In this document: one piece after another, positions 4,849 through 5,274 of the stretch
How the letters are laid out: every line of letters starts with the position of its first letter
Numbering within the stretch: position 1 is the first letter of the stretch
Source: Spirochaetaceae bacterium
GTDB taxonomy: Bacteria > Spirochaetota > Spirochaetia > Treponematales > Breznakiellaceae
NCBI GenBank assembly: GCA_031257135.1
Contig: JAIRPH010000216.1
Span: 1-5,274 of the forward strand
Length of the DNA: 5,274 bases
Reading direction: 5' to 3'
Notes under the pieces: model-generated
Database searches by the model: none
What the model saw: only the letters and a program-made list of their open reading frames with translations
What the model was told of the DNA's origin: nothing
Position numbers and translations under genes: made by a program

Positions 4849-5274
4849 TTAAATAGAGTCCAATACGTACCCACTGGTCGTTGATACTCCTTGTAGTCGC
4901 TATCGGTGCTGAACTTATATTCCATCTTGGTTATAGTAGTACCGTTTGGCTGATCAGCGGGAAGAACGTTAACTCCGATATAGGCAGGCTGCCCTGGTGT
5001 TGGCGCCGGTATTACTACTGATCGATGTGTAGAGATTCTAGTGGCGCCCCCCGTCCCAGTAGTAATCCGCAAGTCTACCTGGGTAGAGTTTGGTGTATAG
5101 CTGTATGACCCAGCATCGAAATAAACGCTAACTGTTCGTCCGGTACCGCCGAATGAGTTGTCGATCTCAGTAACGACCATGGTCTGAAGAGAGTCCCAAT
5201 CACCAGTCGGACGATTATACTCGGTGTAAGTAGAGTCAGCTAAATCAGAACGCTTATACTCTACCTTAGTAATA
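4845..5274 (-). CDS. Repeat-containing beta-rich protein of unknown function, C-terminal part
   Basis: The frame stays open to the window edge, so the 142 residues visible are only the end of a longer protein; the ATG at 5180 is internal and has no ribosome binding site. It is rich in Thr, Ser, Tyr, Val and Gly with no long hydrophobic segment, as in beta-sandwich surface or phage-tail proteins. A motif occurs twice: ITKVEYK..(Y)TEYNRP.G.W..L at the left edge of the visible protein, and ITKMEYK..(Y)KEYQRP.G.W.LF at the very C-terminus. The two are 113 residues apart and diverged at DNA level. The Y.EY.RP pattern resembles Ig-like repeats with a VEY..DG...Y.GP core, which is only a suggestion. 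GC is about 48%, and Arg codons AGA and CGA occur. No family is recognised. Confidence 0.75.
   Translation of the reverse strand, partial: ITKVEYKRSDLADSTYTEYNRPTGDWDSLQTMVVTEIDNSFGGTGRTVSVYFDAGSYSYTPNSTQVDLRITTGTGGATRISTHRSVVIPAPTPGQPAYIGVNVLPADQPNGTTITKMEYKFSTDSDYKEYQRPVGTYWTLFN

Noticed and set aside
4845..5180. Complete 111-residue protein starting at ATG 5180
   Set aside because: The frame is open upstream to the window edge, the upstream part contains the first copy of the repeat motif, and no ribosome binding site precedes the ATG.
4845..5274. C-type-lectin variable protein of a diversity-generating retroelement
   Set aside because: The C-terminus lacks the usual lectin-fold motifs, and no template repeat or reverse transcriptase is in the window; only the end-of-gene hairpin hints at it.

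Overview
The window looks like chromosome from a spirochaete, most likely a Treponema-like organism of about 50% GC. This rests on family resemblance of the proteins: a FemAB-type peptidoglycan enzyme with a polylysine tail, a PotD-type lipoprotein with a relaxed lipobox, PepT, a SpoU/TrmH methylase and a ProC-family protein. No rRNA or other decisive marker is present, so the assignment is an inference of moderate strength.

Layout. Positions 1-345 (+) hold the C-terminal third of a FemAB/FemX-type aminoacyltransferase. Positions 412-1686 (+) encode a complete peptidase T with its metal ligands, directly behind a good sigma70-type promoter and with almost no leader. It converges on, and overlaps by 26 bp, a PotD-like polyamine-binding lipoprotein gene (1661-2767, -). 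Upstream of that on the same strand lie a SpoU/TrmH RNA 2'-O-methyltransferase (2851-3633) and a ProC-family protein (3640-4476). The ProC-family and trmH genes are 6 nt apart and form an operon behind a near-consensus promoter (TTGACA-17-TACAAT). potD is 83 nt further on, has its own candidate promoter, and no transporter genes potABC are next to it.

Positions 4480-4844 contain no confident gene but are unusually structured: divergent overlapping promoters, several perfect inverted repeats, a 13-bp terminator-like hairpin with a 4-nt loop, a small ORF with a ribosome binding site, and a long reading frame on the minus strand in phase with the last gene. Positions 4845-5274 (-) are the C-terminal end of a beta-rich, Thr/Ser/Tyr-rich protein that runs off the window and contains a diverged repeat spaced 113 residues apart. 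This suggests a repeat-built surface or phage-tail-like protein.

Functionally, the left and centre carry housekeeping peptide, polyamine, RNA-modification and cell-wall functions. The right end looks like accessory DNA. The most interesting points are the ProC protein that resembles ComER and lacks the usual catalytic-region motif, the repeat protein, and the structured intergenic region beside it.
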